From: an uncultured Sulfitobacter sp.
GTDB lineage: Bacteria > Pseudomonadota > Alphaproteobacteria > Rhodobacterales > Rhodobacteraceae
Direction of reading: 5' to 3'
NCBI GenBank assembly: GCA_947502265.1
Contig: CANMZB010000012.1
Coordinates: 62,001 to 126,000 of the forward strand
Length of the DNA stretch: 64,000 nucleotides
Of this stretch, positions 1 to 7,992 are shown piece after piece; within the stretch, counting starts at the first letter, position 1; the number at the start of each line of letters is the position of its first letter. The position numbers and the translations under genes were made by a program. A model generated the notes under the pieces. That model did no database searches and was not told where the DNA came from. It saw nothing but the letters and a program-made list of their open reading frames with translations.

Positions 1-1
1 T

Positions 2-961
2 GAATTTGACATGGACGCCGAGGCCGAACAAACCGGCTGGATGCAGCCCGCCCATTCGCCCGGACGCGTGAAGCTGTCGCAAAAGCGGGTCGATGCGTGG
101 CAGCGCCACGGCTTTCCGGCGCAGATGAAAACGCAGGGCGAGACGGCGGATCTGCTGGGCTCGGATTTCTGGTACGGGGCGATGTATAATCCCACCGGCG
201 GGCATATCAATCCGCTGGCGTTTGCGCGCGGATTGGCCAAGGCCGCCGAAGGCTTGGGCGCGGTGGTCCATGAAAATGCCACCGTCACCAGCTATGCCCG
301 CGAGGGCGCCGGGTGGGTGATCAAGACGGCGACCGGTACGCTCAGGGCGCGGGCGCTGATCCTTGCGACGAACGCCTACACCGGCGAGCTGGCACCATCG
401 CTTGCGCCGCGGCTTGCGCGTTCGTTGATCCCTGTGCTGAGCTGGCAGATGGCGACAGAGCCGGTGGGCGACAACCTGCGCGCAAAGCTGTTGCCGGGGC
501 GGCAGGCGGTGTCGGACACACGCGGCGATCTGCGGTTTTTCCGTTATGATGCGCGCAACCGGTTGATTACTGGCGGGGCCGTGATTGGCAGCCATGATGT
601 GGCCAACCGCGTGCGCCGCAAAGCCGCCAAAAATCTGGCGCAGGCCTTTCCCGCGCTGGGCGTGCCGGAAATGACTCATGTGTGGTCGGGCTTTGTCGGG
701 ATGAACTGGGACCGGTTCCCGCGTGTGCATCGCATTGGCCCTGACGGCTATGCGTGGATGGCGTGCAACGGGCGGGGGGTGGCGTTGGGCACTGCGCTGG
801 GTCGGGATCTGGCCCGCGCTGTCACCGGCGTGAACGAAAACGAGCTGGCCCTGCCGCTAACCGAGCCGGAACCGTTTCCGGTACAGGGATTTTTGCGCAA
901 GGTTGCGCCGACCTATCTGGCGTGGCTCAAACGTCAGGACAACAAAGAACCGAAGCTGTGA
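2..961 (+). CDS. FAD-dependent oxidoreductase (DAO family), 5' partial
   Basis: C-terminal 319 residues or so of a DAO-fold FAD oxidoreductase of the type that oxidises amines, glycine derivatives or gamma-glutamyl-putrescine. The reading frame is open to the left edge (E-F-D precede the first visible Met at base 11), so the N-terminal FAD-binding GxGxxG lies outside the window. Visible family features are the substrate-domain stretch YNPTGGHINPLAFARGLA, an ATNAY segment after the second beta-sheet region, and the C-terminal GFVGMNWDRFPRVHRIGP and CNGRGVALGTALGRDLA, which close over the flavin. It is followed after 11 bases by an ATC-hydrolase-family gene with its own AAGGAG ribosome site, so the two are probably cotranscribed. 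The exact substrate cannot be told from this part. Confidence 0.85.
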   Translation, partial: EFDMDAEAEQTGWMQPAHSPGRVKLSQKRVDAWQRHGFPAQMKTQGETADLLGSDFWYGAMYNPTGGHINPLAFARGLAKAAEGLGAVVHENATVTSYAREGAGWVIKTATGTLRARALILATNAYTGELAPSLAPRLARSLIPVLSWQMATEPVGDNLRAKLLPGRQAVSDTRGDLRFFRYDARNRLITGGAVIGSHDVANRVRRKAAKNLAQAFPALGVPEMTHVWSGFVGMNWDRFPRVHRIGPDGYAWMACNGRGVALGTALGRDLARAVTGVNENELALPLTEPEPFPVQGFLRKVAPTYLAWLKRQDNKEPKL

Positions 962-972
962 AGGAGAGAGAG

Positions 973-1491
973 ATGACCGAGACCGCCAAAGTGGAATTCG
1001 CCGATGTGGACCTGCACAACATTCCGATCCTTCTGCGCCGCAAGATCGAAGCGATGGTGCTGGCGCATGTTCTGGAAGTCGTCACCGAGCGGTCAAGCCG
1101 CGAAGAGGCGGAAGCCGTGATTGGCGAGGCGTGTTCGCGCTCGGCCATTGAGCAGGGGAAAACCCTGCGCGAGAAGAACATCGAGGAGAAGGGCCGTATG
1201 CCCAATTTCCATGATTTCGAGGCGATCATGCCGCAATGGCGTGCCGGTGGCGCATTGGAGTTCGATCCGATCGAGACATCGGACGAGAAACTGGATTTCA
1301 ACATGACGCGCTGCAAATACGCCGAAATGTACCGTGAGATGGGACTTGGCGATATCGGGCATCTGTTGTCGTGCAACCGTGACGGGGATTTCTGCATCGG
1401 GTATAATCCGCAGATGGAATTGACCCGAACGCAAACCATCATGAAGGGCGCATCGCACTGCGACTTTCGCTACCGTATGAAGGAAGAATGA
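973..1491 (+). CDS. L-2-amino-thiazoline-4-carboxylate hydrolase family protein
   Basis: A 172-aa protein resembling the ATC-hydrolase family, whose namesake opens the thiazoline ring on the way to L-cysteine. The start at 973 is chosen because AAGGAG lies at 961-966; longer upstream reading runs inside the oxidoreductase gene. Visible features are a helical N-terminal half and a C-terminal half with three cysteines in family-like settings: MTRCKYAEMYREMG, HLLSCNRDGDFCIGYNP and KGASHCDFRYRMKEE. Family members commonly sit beside amidohydrolases, as here: an M20 amidohydrolase starts 3 bases after this stop. A role in opening a ring of a cyclic amide or thiazoline-like compound, with the M20 enzyme finishing the cleavage, is inference. 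The family assignment is fairly sure; the substrate is not. Confidence 0.75.
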   Translation: MTETAKVEFADVDLHNIPILLRRKIEAMVLAHVLEVVTERSSREEAEAVIGEACSRSAIEQGKTLREKNIEEKGRMPNFHDFEAIMPQWRAGGALEFDPIETSDEKLDFNMTRCKYAEMYREMGLGDIGHLLSCNRDGDFCIGYNPQMELTRTQTIMKGASHCDFRYRMKEE

Positions 1492-1494
1492 ACG

Positions 1495-2664
1495 ATGGCT
1501 GTTGAAAACTGGGTCGCCAAAGAGATCGACGCGCTGACCGAATTTCGCCGTGATCTGCACCGCAATCCCGAGCTGCTGTATGACGTCACGCGCACCGCCG
1601 CCAGCGTGGCCGAAAAGCTGCGCAGCTATGGCTGTGACGAAGTGGTTGAAGGGGTCGGGCGGTCCGGTGTTGTTGGGGTGATCATCGGGCAAAGCAATGC
1701 ATCGGGGCGCACGATTGGCCTGCGCGCCGACATGGACGCGCTGCCGATCGAGGAAGAAACGCAGGCCGAATGGGCCAGCACGGTGCCGGGAAAAATGCAT
1801 GCCTGCGGCCATGACGGGCATACCACGATGCTTTTGGGGGCTGCGAAACAACTGGCCGAAAGCCGCAGCTTTGACGGGCGGGTCCTGGTGATCTTTCAAC
1901 CCGCCGAGGAAGGCGGGGCGGGGGCCAAGGCGATGATTGATGACGGTATGTTCAGCCGCTGGCCCTGTGACGAGGTGTACGGGATGCACAACCGTCCGAA
2001 CCTGCCGGTGGGAGAGTTCACCATCAACGAGGGTCCGATTATGGGGTCGGTCGATGAAATCCGCATCACTGTGGAAGGGCGCGGCGGCCATGCGGCGATG
2101 CCGCATACAACCGTTGATCCGATGCCGATCACGGCCGCTTTGATTCAGTCGGTGCAGGGCATGACGGCGCGTACGCTTGACCCGATGGACAATGCGGTTG
2201 TGTCGATTTGTACGATCGAGGCGGGCAATGCGTTCAACGTGGTACCGCAGAAGGTTGCGATGACGGGCACCGTCCGCACCTTGCGCGAAGAGGTGCGCAC
2301 CCACATCGAGGAGCAGTTGACAAACCTTGTCGAGAGCATCTGCGCCGCGCATGGGGCCACCGGGCATCTGGAGTATATCCGCATGTATCCCGTCACCGTG
2401 AACGATGCGGAGGGCACCCGGCGCGCAGCGCGGGCCGCGCAGGAGGTTGCGGGCGAGGAAAAGGTGCATCTGGACATGCCTGCAAGCCTTGGCGGGGAGG
2501 ATTTCTCGTTTATGTTGAACGAGGTGCAGGGCGCGATGATCAATGTCGGCAACGGGCCTTCTGCCGGGCTGCACCATCCGCAATATGATTTTAACGATGA
2601 TGTGATCGCCTGGGGCTGTTCCTATTGGACGACGCTGGTACGCCAGCGGCTGCCGCTGGCCTGA
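1495..2664 (+). CDS. M20 family amidohydrolase (hippurate hydrolase/AbgB-like)
   Basis: A 389-aa cytoplasmic metallo-amidohydrolase of the M20D type, which cleaves N-acyl or N-carbamoyl amino acids and related amides. Metal-site motifs are present: RADMDALPI near residue 80, HACGHDGHT near 102-110 (the Cys/His ligands of this branch), PAEEGGAGA near 137, and a late GGEDFSF. The inserted dimerisation domain begins around GGHAAMPH. The length matches the family. It starts 3 bases after the ATC-hydrolase-like gene and its TGA overlaps by one base the ATG of a HAD phosphatase, so all four genes from the left edge are probably one operon. Substrate is unknown; no signal peptide is visible. Confidence 0.88.
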   Translation: MAVENWVAKEIDALTEFRRDLHRNPELLYDVTRTAASVAEKLRSYGCDEVVEGVGRSGVVGVIIGQSNASGRTIGLRADMDALPIEEETQAEWASTVPGKMHACGHDGHTTMLLGAAKQLAESRSFDGRVLVIFQPAEEGGAGAKAMIDDGMFSRWPCDEVYGMHNRPNLPVGEFTINEGPIMGSVDEIRITVEGRGGHAAMPHTTVDPMPITAALIQSVQGMTARTLDPMDNAVVSICTIEAGNAFNVVPQKVAMTGTVRTLREEVRTHIEEQLTNLVESICAAHGATGHLEYIRMYPVTVNDAEGTRRAARAAQEVAGEEKVHLDMPASLGGEDFSFMLNEVQGAMINVGNGPSAGLHHPQYDFNDDVIAWGCSYWTTLVRQRLPLA

Positions 2665-3317
2665 TGGCGCGGATTGTTTTTGATCTGGACGGCACGCTGA
2701 TCGACAGCGCGCCGGACATTCAGGGCGTGGCGAATGGTGTATTGGCCCCGCACGGGGCCGAAATTTCGCTGGCGCAGACGCATGAATTCATCGGCAACGG
2801 CGTCGATGTGTTTGTCACGCGGATGTGCGCGGCGACGGGTCTGCCGGACACGCAGCACGCGGCGTTTGTGGCGCAGTTCAAGCACGGCTACCTTACCGCG
2901 TTTTCGCTGACGCAGGTTTACGCCGGCGTTGTCGAGGTGCTTGAGGCGCTTGGCACCGCGGGTCACAGCCTTGGGATTTGCACCAATAAACCGCTGGCAC
3001 CGTGCCACGCGGTGCTGGATCATATGGATCTGACGCGATTTTTCCGCGTGATCGTCGGTGGCGATACATTGCGCGTAAATAAACCCGACCCTGCACCGCT
3101 TGACTCGGCGTTTGACGGTTTGGGCGACGGGCCGCGCATCTATGTCGGCGACAGCGAGGTGGATGCCGAGACGGCGCAGCGCGCGGGCGTGCCGTTTTTG
3201 CTGTTCAGTGAGGGCTACCGCAAAACGCCGGTAGCCCGAATTCCGCATGATATGGTCTTTTCATCCTATGCGGCGCTGCCCGCGCTGATTGACGGGCTTG
3301 TGACGCGCGCCGGTTAG
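2664..3317 (+). CDS. gph: HAD-superfamily phosphatase, phosphoglycolate phosphatase-like
   Basis: A 217-aa HAD hydrolase with motif I FDLDGTLIDSAPDIQ at residues 6-20 (nucleophile and acid/base aspartates), motif II CTNKP, and motif III/IV lysine plus GDSEVDAETA. This matches Gph, which removes the phosphate from 2-phosphoglycolate. The start at 2664 overlaps the preceding stop (TGATG), a coupling that supports it over longer starts within the upstream gene. Gph-like enzymes are hard to separate from related HAD phosphatases such as PpaX, so the symbol is tentative. The gene ends the four-gene plus-strand cluster and converges on a small ABM-domain gene 9 bases away. Confidence 0.82.
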   Translation: MARIVFDLDGTLIDSAPDIQGVANGVLAPHGAEISLAQTHEFIGNGVDVFVTRMCAATGLPDTQHAAFVAQFKHGYLTAFSLTQVYAGVVEVLEALGTAGHSLGICTNKPLAPCHAVLDHMDLTRFFRVIVGGDTLRVNKPDPAPLDSAFDGLGDGPRIYVGDSEVDAETAQRAGVPFLLFSEGYRKTPVARIPHDMVFSSYAALPALIDGLVTRAG

Positions 3318-3326
3318 GCGCGGGTT

Positions 3327-3638
3327 TCAGACGATGTGCTGGATCGCGCTGAAGCCTTCGAACACGGGTGTCCCTTCATGCAGCTTGGCGGTGTCCTTTG
3401 CGCCCTTGTGCGAGGCGCGGAAGGCATCGCTTTTGGTCCAGTTGCGAAAGGCGTCTTCGGATGTCCAGACCGTATGCGAGGCATAGAGGATTTTGCCATC
3501 CACCACCGGCCCCTTGAGCATGTGAAACTCGACAAATCCGTCAAGCTCTTTGAGGCGGCTGTCACGGCCCAGCCAAAGCGCTTCGAATGCCTCGGCGTTT
3601 TCGGTTGTGACGTCAAAACGGTTCATGGCGAGATACAT
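3327..3638 (-). CDS. Antibiotic biosynthesis monooxygenase (ABM) domain protein
   Basis: A 103-aa single-domain protein of the dimeric alpha-beta ABM fold. It begins MYLAMNRFDVTTENAEAFEALW, then GFVEFHMLKGP, ASHTVWTSEDAFRNWTKSDAF and SHKGAK, the usual order of strand-helix elements in HmoA/IsdG-like and YgiN-like proteins. The N7 residue and a later His would suit a haem-degrading type, but these small proteins cannot be assigned a reaction by eye. It lies upstream, on the same strand, of nothing obvious: the next minus-strand gene (fbpA) is transcribed toward it and is separated by a terminator hairpin at 3702-3727. Proximity to an iron-uptake gene makes a haem/iron link tempting but unproven. 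Confidence 0.75.
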   Translation of the reverse strand: MYLAMNRFDVTTENAEAFEALWLGRDSRLKELDGFVEFHMLKGPVVDGKILYASHTVWTSEDAFRNWTKSDAFRASHKGAKDTAKLHEGTPVFEGFSAIQHIV

Positions 3639-3701
3639 TTCCAGTGTCCTTTATTGAGTTTGGCCGCAAGATAGAGCGGCGCGCGGCCGGGGGATATGAA
3701 A

Positions 3702-3727
3702 AACGCCGACCTCGCAAGGCCGGCGTT
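3702..3727 (-). terminator. Rho-independent terminator after fbpA
   Basis: Ten-base inverted repeat AACGCCGACC/GGCCGGCGTT with one A-C mismatch and a 6-base loop, followed on the minus strand by GTTTTT. It lies about 40 bases past the fbpA stop and before the ABM gene, so it separates the two transcripts. Confidence 0.75.
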
Positions 3728-3768
3728 TGTGAAGGTCTGCGTCGAGGCCGGTTTTGGCCGGGTGACGC

Positions 3769-4797
3769 TTATTTCCAGCCGACATCATCAAAGATGCGCT
3801 GTGCGACCGGCAGGTTTTTGGCCACGGAAGACAGGTTCACATCATCCGCTTTGAACGTGCCGAGTTTGGCAACGCTTTCGCTGAGCGGAACGCCTTTGAC
3901 TGTGGGGAATTCGTCGTTCCCGTTCGAAAAATACTGCTGCGCCTGATCGGAGGCGAGGTATTCAAGGAAGGCGATCGCATTATCGCGGTTGGGTGCGTTG
4001 ACGGCCACACCGCCACCCGACAGGTTCATGTGCGCGCCTTCGGCGTCCTGTGAGGGGAAGATCCAGCCGATGCTGTCAATCCCGTCGGACAGACCTTTTA
4101 CATCGGTGCGCAGCGCGCGCGCGAAGTAATAGGAGTTCGCGATGGAGATTTCACATTCGCCGGAGATCAGCGCGCGCAACTGGTCGGTATCGCCGCCCTG
4201 CGGGTCACGGGCAAAGTTATCGACCACGCCCTGCGCCCAACCGCGCGCCGCTTCTTCGCCGTGGTTTTCGATCACGGAAGAGAGCAGCGTTTGTGAATAG
4301 GTGCTGGACGAGGAGCGGTGACAGACCAGCCCCTTGTATTTGGGATCGGCAAGCGAAAGGTAATCCATCGGGGGATCCTGCACGTCGGCCTTGTCGTAGA
4401 AGATGATCCGCGCGCGCTGGGAGAAACCGAACCACGTGTTGTCGTCGTCCTGAAGATTGGCGGGGATGCGCGCCTCAAGAACATCGCTGTCGATGGCTTG
4501 AAGGACGCCTGAGTCCTTTGCACGTGACAGGCGCGAGGTGTCCACAGTCAGCAGCACATCGGCGGGGGAGTTCGCGCCTTCGGCCTGCATCCGCGCGATC
4601 AATTCGTCGGCCTTGCCTTCGATGCGGTTGATCTTGATGCCCGTGGCGTCGGTGAAGTCGGAATACAGCCGCTCGTCGGTGTCATAGTGGCGCGAGGAAT
4701 ACAGGTTAACTTCCCCCTCGGCGAACGCGGCGGCAGTGCCGGTAACGAGGGTCGCTGCTGTGAGGGCGAGGGTGGTGAGGGTCGTGGAGCGTGCCAT
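3769..4797 (-). CDS. fbpA: Fe(3+) ABC transporter substrate-binding protein
   Basis: A 342-aa periplasmic ferric-ion binding protein of the FbpA/FutA type. It has a Sec signal peptide ending near TAAAFAEG, then the hallmark VNLYSSRHYDTDERLY, and the late tyrosine pair NSYYFAR that supplies iron ligands in this family. GGGVAVNAPNRDNAIAFLEYL near the C-terminus is also typical. No FbpB permease or FbpC ATPase gene is next to it, so it must work with a transporter encoded elsewhere or the operon has split. Two near-identical operator-like sequences precede the start (4822-4883), and iron-dependent control would fit. A terminator follows. Assignment to the family is strong. Confidence 0.9.
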   Translation of the reverse strand: MARSTTLTTLALTAATLVTGTAAAFAEGEVNLYSSRHYDTDERLYSDFTDATGIKINRIEGKADELIARMQAEGANSPADVLLTVDTSRLSRAKDSGVLQAIDSDVLEARIPANLQDDDNTWFGFSQRARIIFYDKADVQDPPMDYLSLADPKYKGLVCHRSSSSTYSQTLLSSVIENHGEEAARGWAQGVVDNFARDPQGGDTDQLRALISGECEISIANSYYFARALRTDVKGLSDGIDSIGWIFPSQDAEGAHMNLSGGGVAVNAPNRDNAIAFLEYLASDQAQQYFSNGNDEFPTVKGVPLSESVAKLGTFKADDVNLSSVAKNLPVAQRIFDDVGWK

Positions 4798-4821
4798 TAT
4801 GATTCCCTTTGGTTAATATCC

Positions 4822-4883
4822 GATTGTTTTAGTCAATTATCACGCTGAAAGCTGAAGGCAATATAGTTGATTGATTTAGTCGG
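4822..4883 (-). promoter_or_regulatory. Two-copy operator-like repeat upstream of fbpA
   Basis: GATTGTTTTAGTC at 4822-4834 and GATTGATTTAGTC at 4869-4881 (12 of 13 bases identical, 47 bases apart), i.e. GACTAAANCAATC on the minus strand, 25-85 bases before the fbpA ATG. The spacing and AT-rich setting fit binding sites of an iron regulator; rhodobacterial iron boxes (IscR/Irr/RirA types) are candidates, but I cannot assign one with certainty. Confidence 0.5.
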
Positions 4884-5039
4884 AAAAAAATTAGAAGCCA
4901 CGGATTGGCGTTACCGGTTGACGCCACCGCTCTGCTTGGCATCTTCTGGGCACGGGCTTTGACGGGATCGGGAGGATCCTTTCAGGTGCTGCGCCGCCCC
5001 TGGTGCGACGCGCAGCGCGATCTTTTGGGAGGAAGAGAC

Positions 5040-6104
5040 ATGAAGCAACTGCTGAAAAAGATGACATGTGGTGTGGCGCTGGCCGTGGTGATGACCACCG
5101 GCGCGCAGGCCGAAGAGATTGACGTGACTGTCGTTGCGGGCCATCCGCCGGTTTTCCGCTGGGTGAAACACACCAGCCAGACGTTCATTCCTGCCGTCAA
5201 CAAGGCGCTGGAAGGCACCGGCACCACCATCAGCTGGAGCGAGCAATACGGCGGATCGCTGGCCAAGGTCGGCGACGAGCTTGAAGCGGTGGAAGAGGGG
5301 CTGGCGGAGATCGGGCTGGTTTCGTCGCTGTTCGATCCTGCCAAGATGGGGCCGCAGAACATCACCTATTTTACGCCTTTCGTGTCGAGTGACGCAACGC
5401 TGGTCGGCACCTGGATGGATGATCTGCAATTTAGCAACGACATCATGAAGGCGCGTTGGGAAGAGAACAATCTTCAATATCTCGGCGCAGCCATCGGGAT
5501 TGATGATTATTTGTTGATGACCAATTTCCCGGTCACCTCCATCGCCGATCTGGAAGGGCGCAAGATTGGTGCGCCGGGGCCTGCGGTCAACTGGCTTAAA
5601 GGGACGGGGGCCGTGGGCGTTTCGGGGAACCTCACGACCTATTACAACGAGATCAAAACAGGCGTGTACGACGGCGTGATTGTGTTTGCCTCGGCCGCGT
5701 TGCCGGGCAAACTGCATGAGGTTGCCCCCCACATCACGCGCATCGGGTTTGGCGCGCAATACGCGGGCGGGCTGGCGGCCAACAAGGATTGGTATGACGG
5801 CCTTGATGCATCCGTGCAGCAGGTGCTGATTGACGCGGCAAAAGAGGCGCGGGTGGCCTATCATCAGGATCTGGATGCGTCTGTCACCAGCTTTCTCGAA
5901 ATGATGACATCCCAAGGCGCGACAGTGACGCAAGTGGATGATGCGTTCCGCAGCGAATGGGCGGCGGGCATGGATAATGTGGCGATGGCCTTTACCGCGC
6001 GGCTGGACGAGGCGGGCCTTGATGGCGCTGCGGTTCTGGGGGCTTACATGGACACCATGCGGGCGGCAGGGGCCACGCCGGTGCGCGATTGGGACAAAGA
6101 ATAA
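5040..6104 (+). CDS. dctP: TRAP transporter substrate-binding protein DctP
   Basis: A 354-aa periplasmic binding protein of the DctP family. The start at 5040 follows GGGAGGAAGAGAC and gives a clean Sec signal peptide (MKQLLKKMT... ending AQAEEI). Family features are AGHPPVFRWVKH at the mature N-terminus, YGGSLAKVGDELEAVEEGLAEIGLV, and the ligand-domain segment DLEGRKIGAPGPAVNWLKGTG. The usual conserved Arg before the ligand pocket is represented by GRKIGAPG, so the ligand may differ from simple C4-dicarboxylates. It is immediately followed by dctQ (9 bases) and dctM, then a cyclase and an FAH-family hydrolase, suggesting import of a compound that those enzymes open. Confidence 0.9.
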   Translation: MKQLLKKMTCGVALAVVMTTGAQAEEIDVTVVAGHPPVFRWVKHTSQTFIPAVNKALEGTGTTISWSEQYGGSLAKVGDELEAVEEGLAEIGLVSSLFDPAKMGPQNITYFTPFVSSDATLVGTWMDDLQFSNDIMKARWEENNLQYLGAAIGIDDYLLMTNFPVTSIADLEGRKIGAPGPAVNWLKGTGAVGVSGNLTTYYNEIKTGVYDGVIVFASAALPGKLHEVAPHITRIGFGAQYAGGLAANKDWYDGLDASVQQVLIDAAKEARVAYHQDLDASVTSFLEMMTSQGATVTQVDDAFRSEWAAGMDNVAMAFTARLDEAGLDGAAVLGAYMDTMRAAGATPVRDWDKE

Positions 6105-6113
6105 GCGCTGCCC

Positions 6114-6683
6114 GTGTCCGGTGCGATGCCTGAAAAGACGCGACCGCCTTTTGTGGTGCTGGCGCGTCTGCGGCGCGGTATTGATGCGCTGACGCTGGCG
6201 CTTAATGTCTGCGGCACGTTGCTGATCGTAGCAGTGATGCTGTTGGTCAACGCCGATGTAATCGGGCGGGCGGGGTTTTCCGCGCCGATTTCGGGTGTGC
6301 CTGAAATGGTGTCGATGTCCATCGTGGCCATCGTTTTCCTACAGGTCGCGCAAACGTTCCGCATGGGGCGGCTGACGCGCTCGGACGCTTTGTTGGCGAC
6401 GCTGGCGCGGCGGTTTCCGCGTGTCCGCTCGTTCGTCGAATTCATCTTTTGCGTGCTGGCGCTGTTCATCATGGGGGCGCTTTTGCACGCTTCCACCCCG
6501 TTGTTTGTCAAATCATGGACGCGCGGCACCTATGAGGGGACCATCGGTGATTTCACCGCGCCGATCTGGCCGGTCAAGCTGATCATCCTGATTGGCTGTG
6601 TGGCGCTGATTGTACAGTTGACCGTTTCGGCATTGATCGCGCTTTATCACAGCTTTTCCAAAGCGGGGCCTGCGCATGGATGA
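6114..6683 (+). CDS. dctQ: TRAP transporter small permease DctQ
   Basis: A 189-aa four-helix membrane protein, the small TRAP subunit. It has the typical N-terminal helix (LTLALNVCGTLLIVAVMLL) running into NADVIGRAGF, followed by VPEMVSMSIVAIVFLQVAQTFRMGRLTRSD, a classic DctQ signature. Start choice is between GTG at 6114 and ATG at 6126; neither has a strong ribosome site, and the shorter would begin MPEKTRPPF. The gene starts 9 bases after dctP and overlaps dctM by 8 bases, so translation is coupled. Confidence 0.88.
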   Translation: MSGAMPEKTRPPFVVLARLRRGIDALTLALNVCGTLLIVAVMLLVNADVIGRAGFSAPISGVPEMVSMSIVAIVFLQVAQTFRMGRLTRSDALLATLARRFPRVRSFVEFIFCVLALFIMGALLHASTPLFVKSWTRGTYEGTIGDFTAPIWPVKLIILIGCVALIVQLTVSALIALYHSFSKAGPAHG

Positions 6684-7983
6684 TTTCGGTGTCGGGCTTG
6701 CCTCGCTTGGGGTGATGATGGTGCTTGTGTATGGCGGGCTGTGGGTGCCTTTTGCGCTGATGCTGACGTCTTATGCGGGCGTGTGGATCATCAAAGGGTC
6801 GCCGGTTCTGGCGGGGAAGCTGTTGGCGCTGGCCGCGTCCGAGACGATTTCGAGCTATTTTTTCGGGGTCGTGCCGTTGTTTGTTCTGATGGGTTATGTG
6901 GTGTCCGTCACGGGGATGGGGCGCGATGCGTTTGATGTGGCGAACCATCTTTTCCGCCGGTTGCGCGGAGGGCTTGGCGTTGGCACCGTGGGAGCCAATG
7001 CGATTTTTGCCGCGATCACCGGCATTTCCATTGCGTCGGCGGCGGTGTTCACGCGCATTGCGGTGCCGGAAATGGTGCGCCACGGCTATACGGCGAAATT
7101 CTCGGTCGGAGTTGTCGCGGGATCGTCCGTTTTGGGAATGCTGATCCCGCCAAGCCTTTTGTTGATCCTTTACGGGCTGTTGACCGAGCAGTCGGTGGGT
7201 GATCTTTTTATCGCGGGCATCCTGCCGGGGCTGCTTTTGGCGGTGGTCTTTGCGGCGGGTGTGTTGGCGATGGCGCGGTTCTTTCCGCGCTTTGTGGGCG
7301 AGAACATCACCGATATGGAGGCGCCTACGCTCACGGGGCGCGATCTGGCGGCAAAGGGGCTGCCGATTGTGCTGCTGATCGGGTTGGTGCTGGGCGGGAT
7401 TTACGGCGGGCTGTTCACCCCGATCGAGGCGGGCGCGGTGGGGTGTCTTGGTGCGATTGTGATCGGTCTTGCGCGCCGCCAGCTTTCATTGCGCGATTTC
7501 TGGCAGGTGCTGACGGACACCGGTCTTGTCACCGCCTCGATCTGTTTTCTGATCATCGCGGCACAGATGTACAGCAGGATGCTGGCGTTGTCGGGCCTGC
7601 CCGCAGGGTTTGGCAGCTTTGTTGCCACTGCCGAGATCGGTTATTGGGGGGTGATATTCGCCTATCTGGGGCTGGTGATTGTCATGGGGACGATCCTTGA
7701 CAGCTCGTCGATCATGTTGATCCTTGTGCCGCTGATGCTGCCGGTTGTGAGCGCGATGAACGTCGACCTGATCTGGTTCGGTGTCATCACCGTGATTGCG
7801 GTGGAGATCGGGCTGCTGACGCCGCCGTTCGGCATTTCGGTGTTCGTGATCAAATCCGCGCTCGATGACGACAGCATCAGCCTTGGTGATATCTTTCGCG
7901 GGGCCGCTCCCTTTGCGCTGATGATGCTTTTCGTGCTGGGCCTTGTGCTCGCCTTTCCCTCCCTTGTGACTGCCCTTTTGTAG
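6676..7983 (+). CDS. dctM: TRAP transporter large permease DctM
   Basis: A 435-aa, roughly 12-helix integral membrane protein that carries out sodium-driven uptake with DctQ and DctP. Family signatures are FVLMGYVVSVTGMGRDAFDVANHLFRR split around residues 75-100, GISIASAAVFTRIAVPEMVRHGY, LGMLIPPSLLLILYG, GGIYGGLFTPIEAGAVG and the late EIGLLTPPFGISVFVIKS. The start overlaps dctQ by 8 bases. A cyclase-family gene begins 9 bases after its stop with GGAGACCCTT upstream, pointing to a transport-plus-catabolism operon. Confidence 0.93.
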   Translation: MDDFGVGLASLGVMMVLVYGGLWVPFALMLTSYAGVWIIKGSPVLAGKLLALAASETISSYFFGVVPLFVLMGYVVSVTGMGRDAFDVANHLFRRLRGGLGVGTVGANAIFAAITGISIASAAVFTRIAVPEMVRHGYTAKFSVGVVAGSSVLGMLIPPSLLLILYGLLTEQSVGDLFIAGILPGLLLAVVFAAGVLAMARFFPRFVGENITDMEAPTLTGRDLAAKGLPIVLLIGLVLGGIYGGLFTPIEAGAVGCLGAIVIGLARRQLSLRDFWQVLTDTGLVTASICFLIIAAQMYSRMLALSGLPAGFGSFVATAEIGYWGVIFAYLGLVIVMGTILDSSSIMLILVPLMLPVVSAMNVDLIWFGVITVIAVEIGLLTPPFGISVFVIKSALDDDSISLGDIFRGAAPFALMMLFVLGLVLAFPSLVTALL

Positions 7984-7992
7984 GAGACCCTT

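Noticed and set aside
1093-2583. Minus-strand frame of 496 codons opposite the M20 gene
   Set aside because: Shadow of a well-supported M20 amidohydrolase; His/Arg-rich low-credibility translation without ribosome site.
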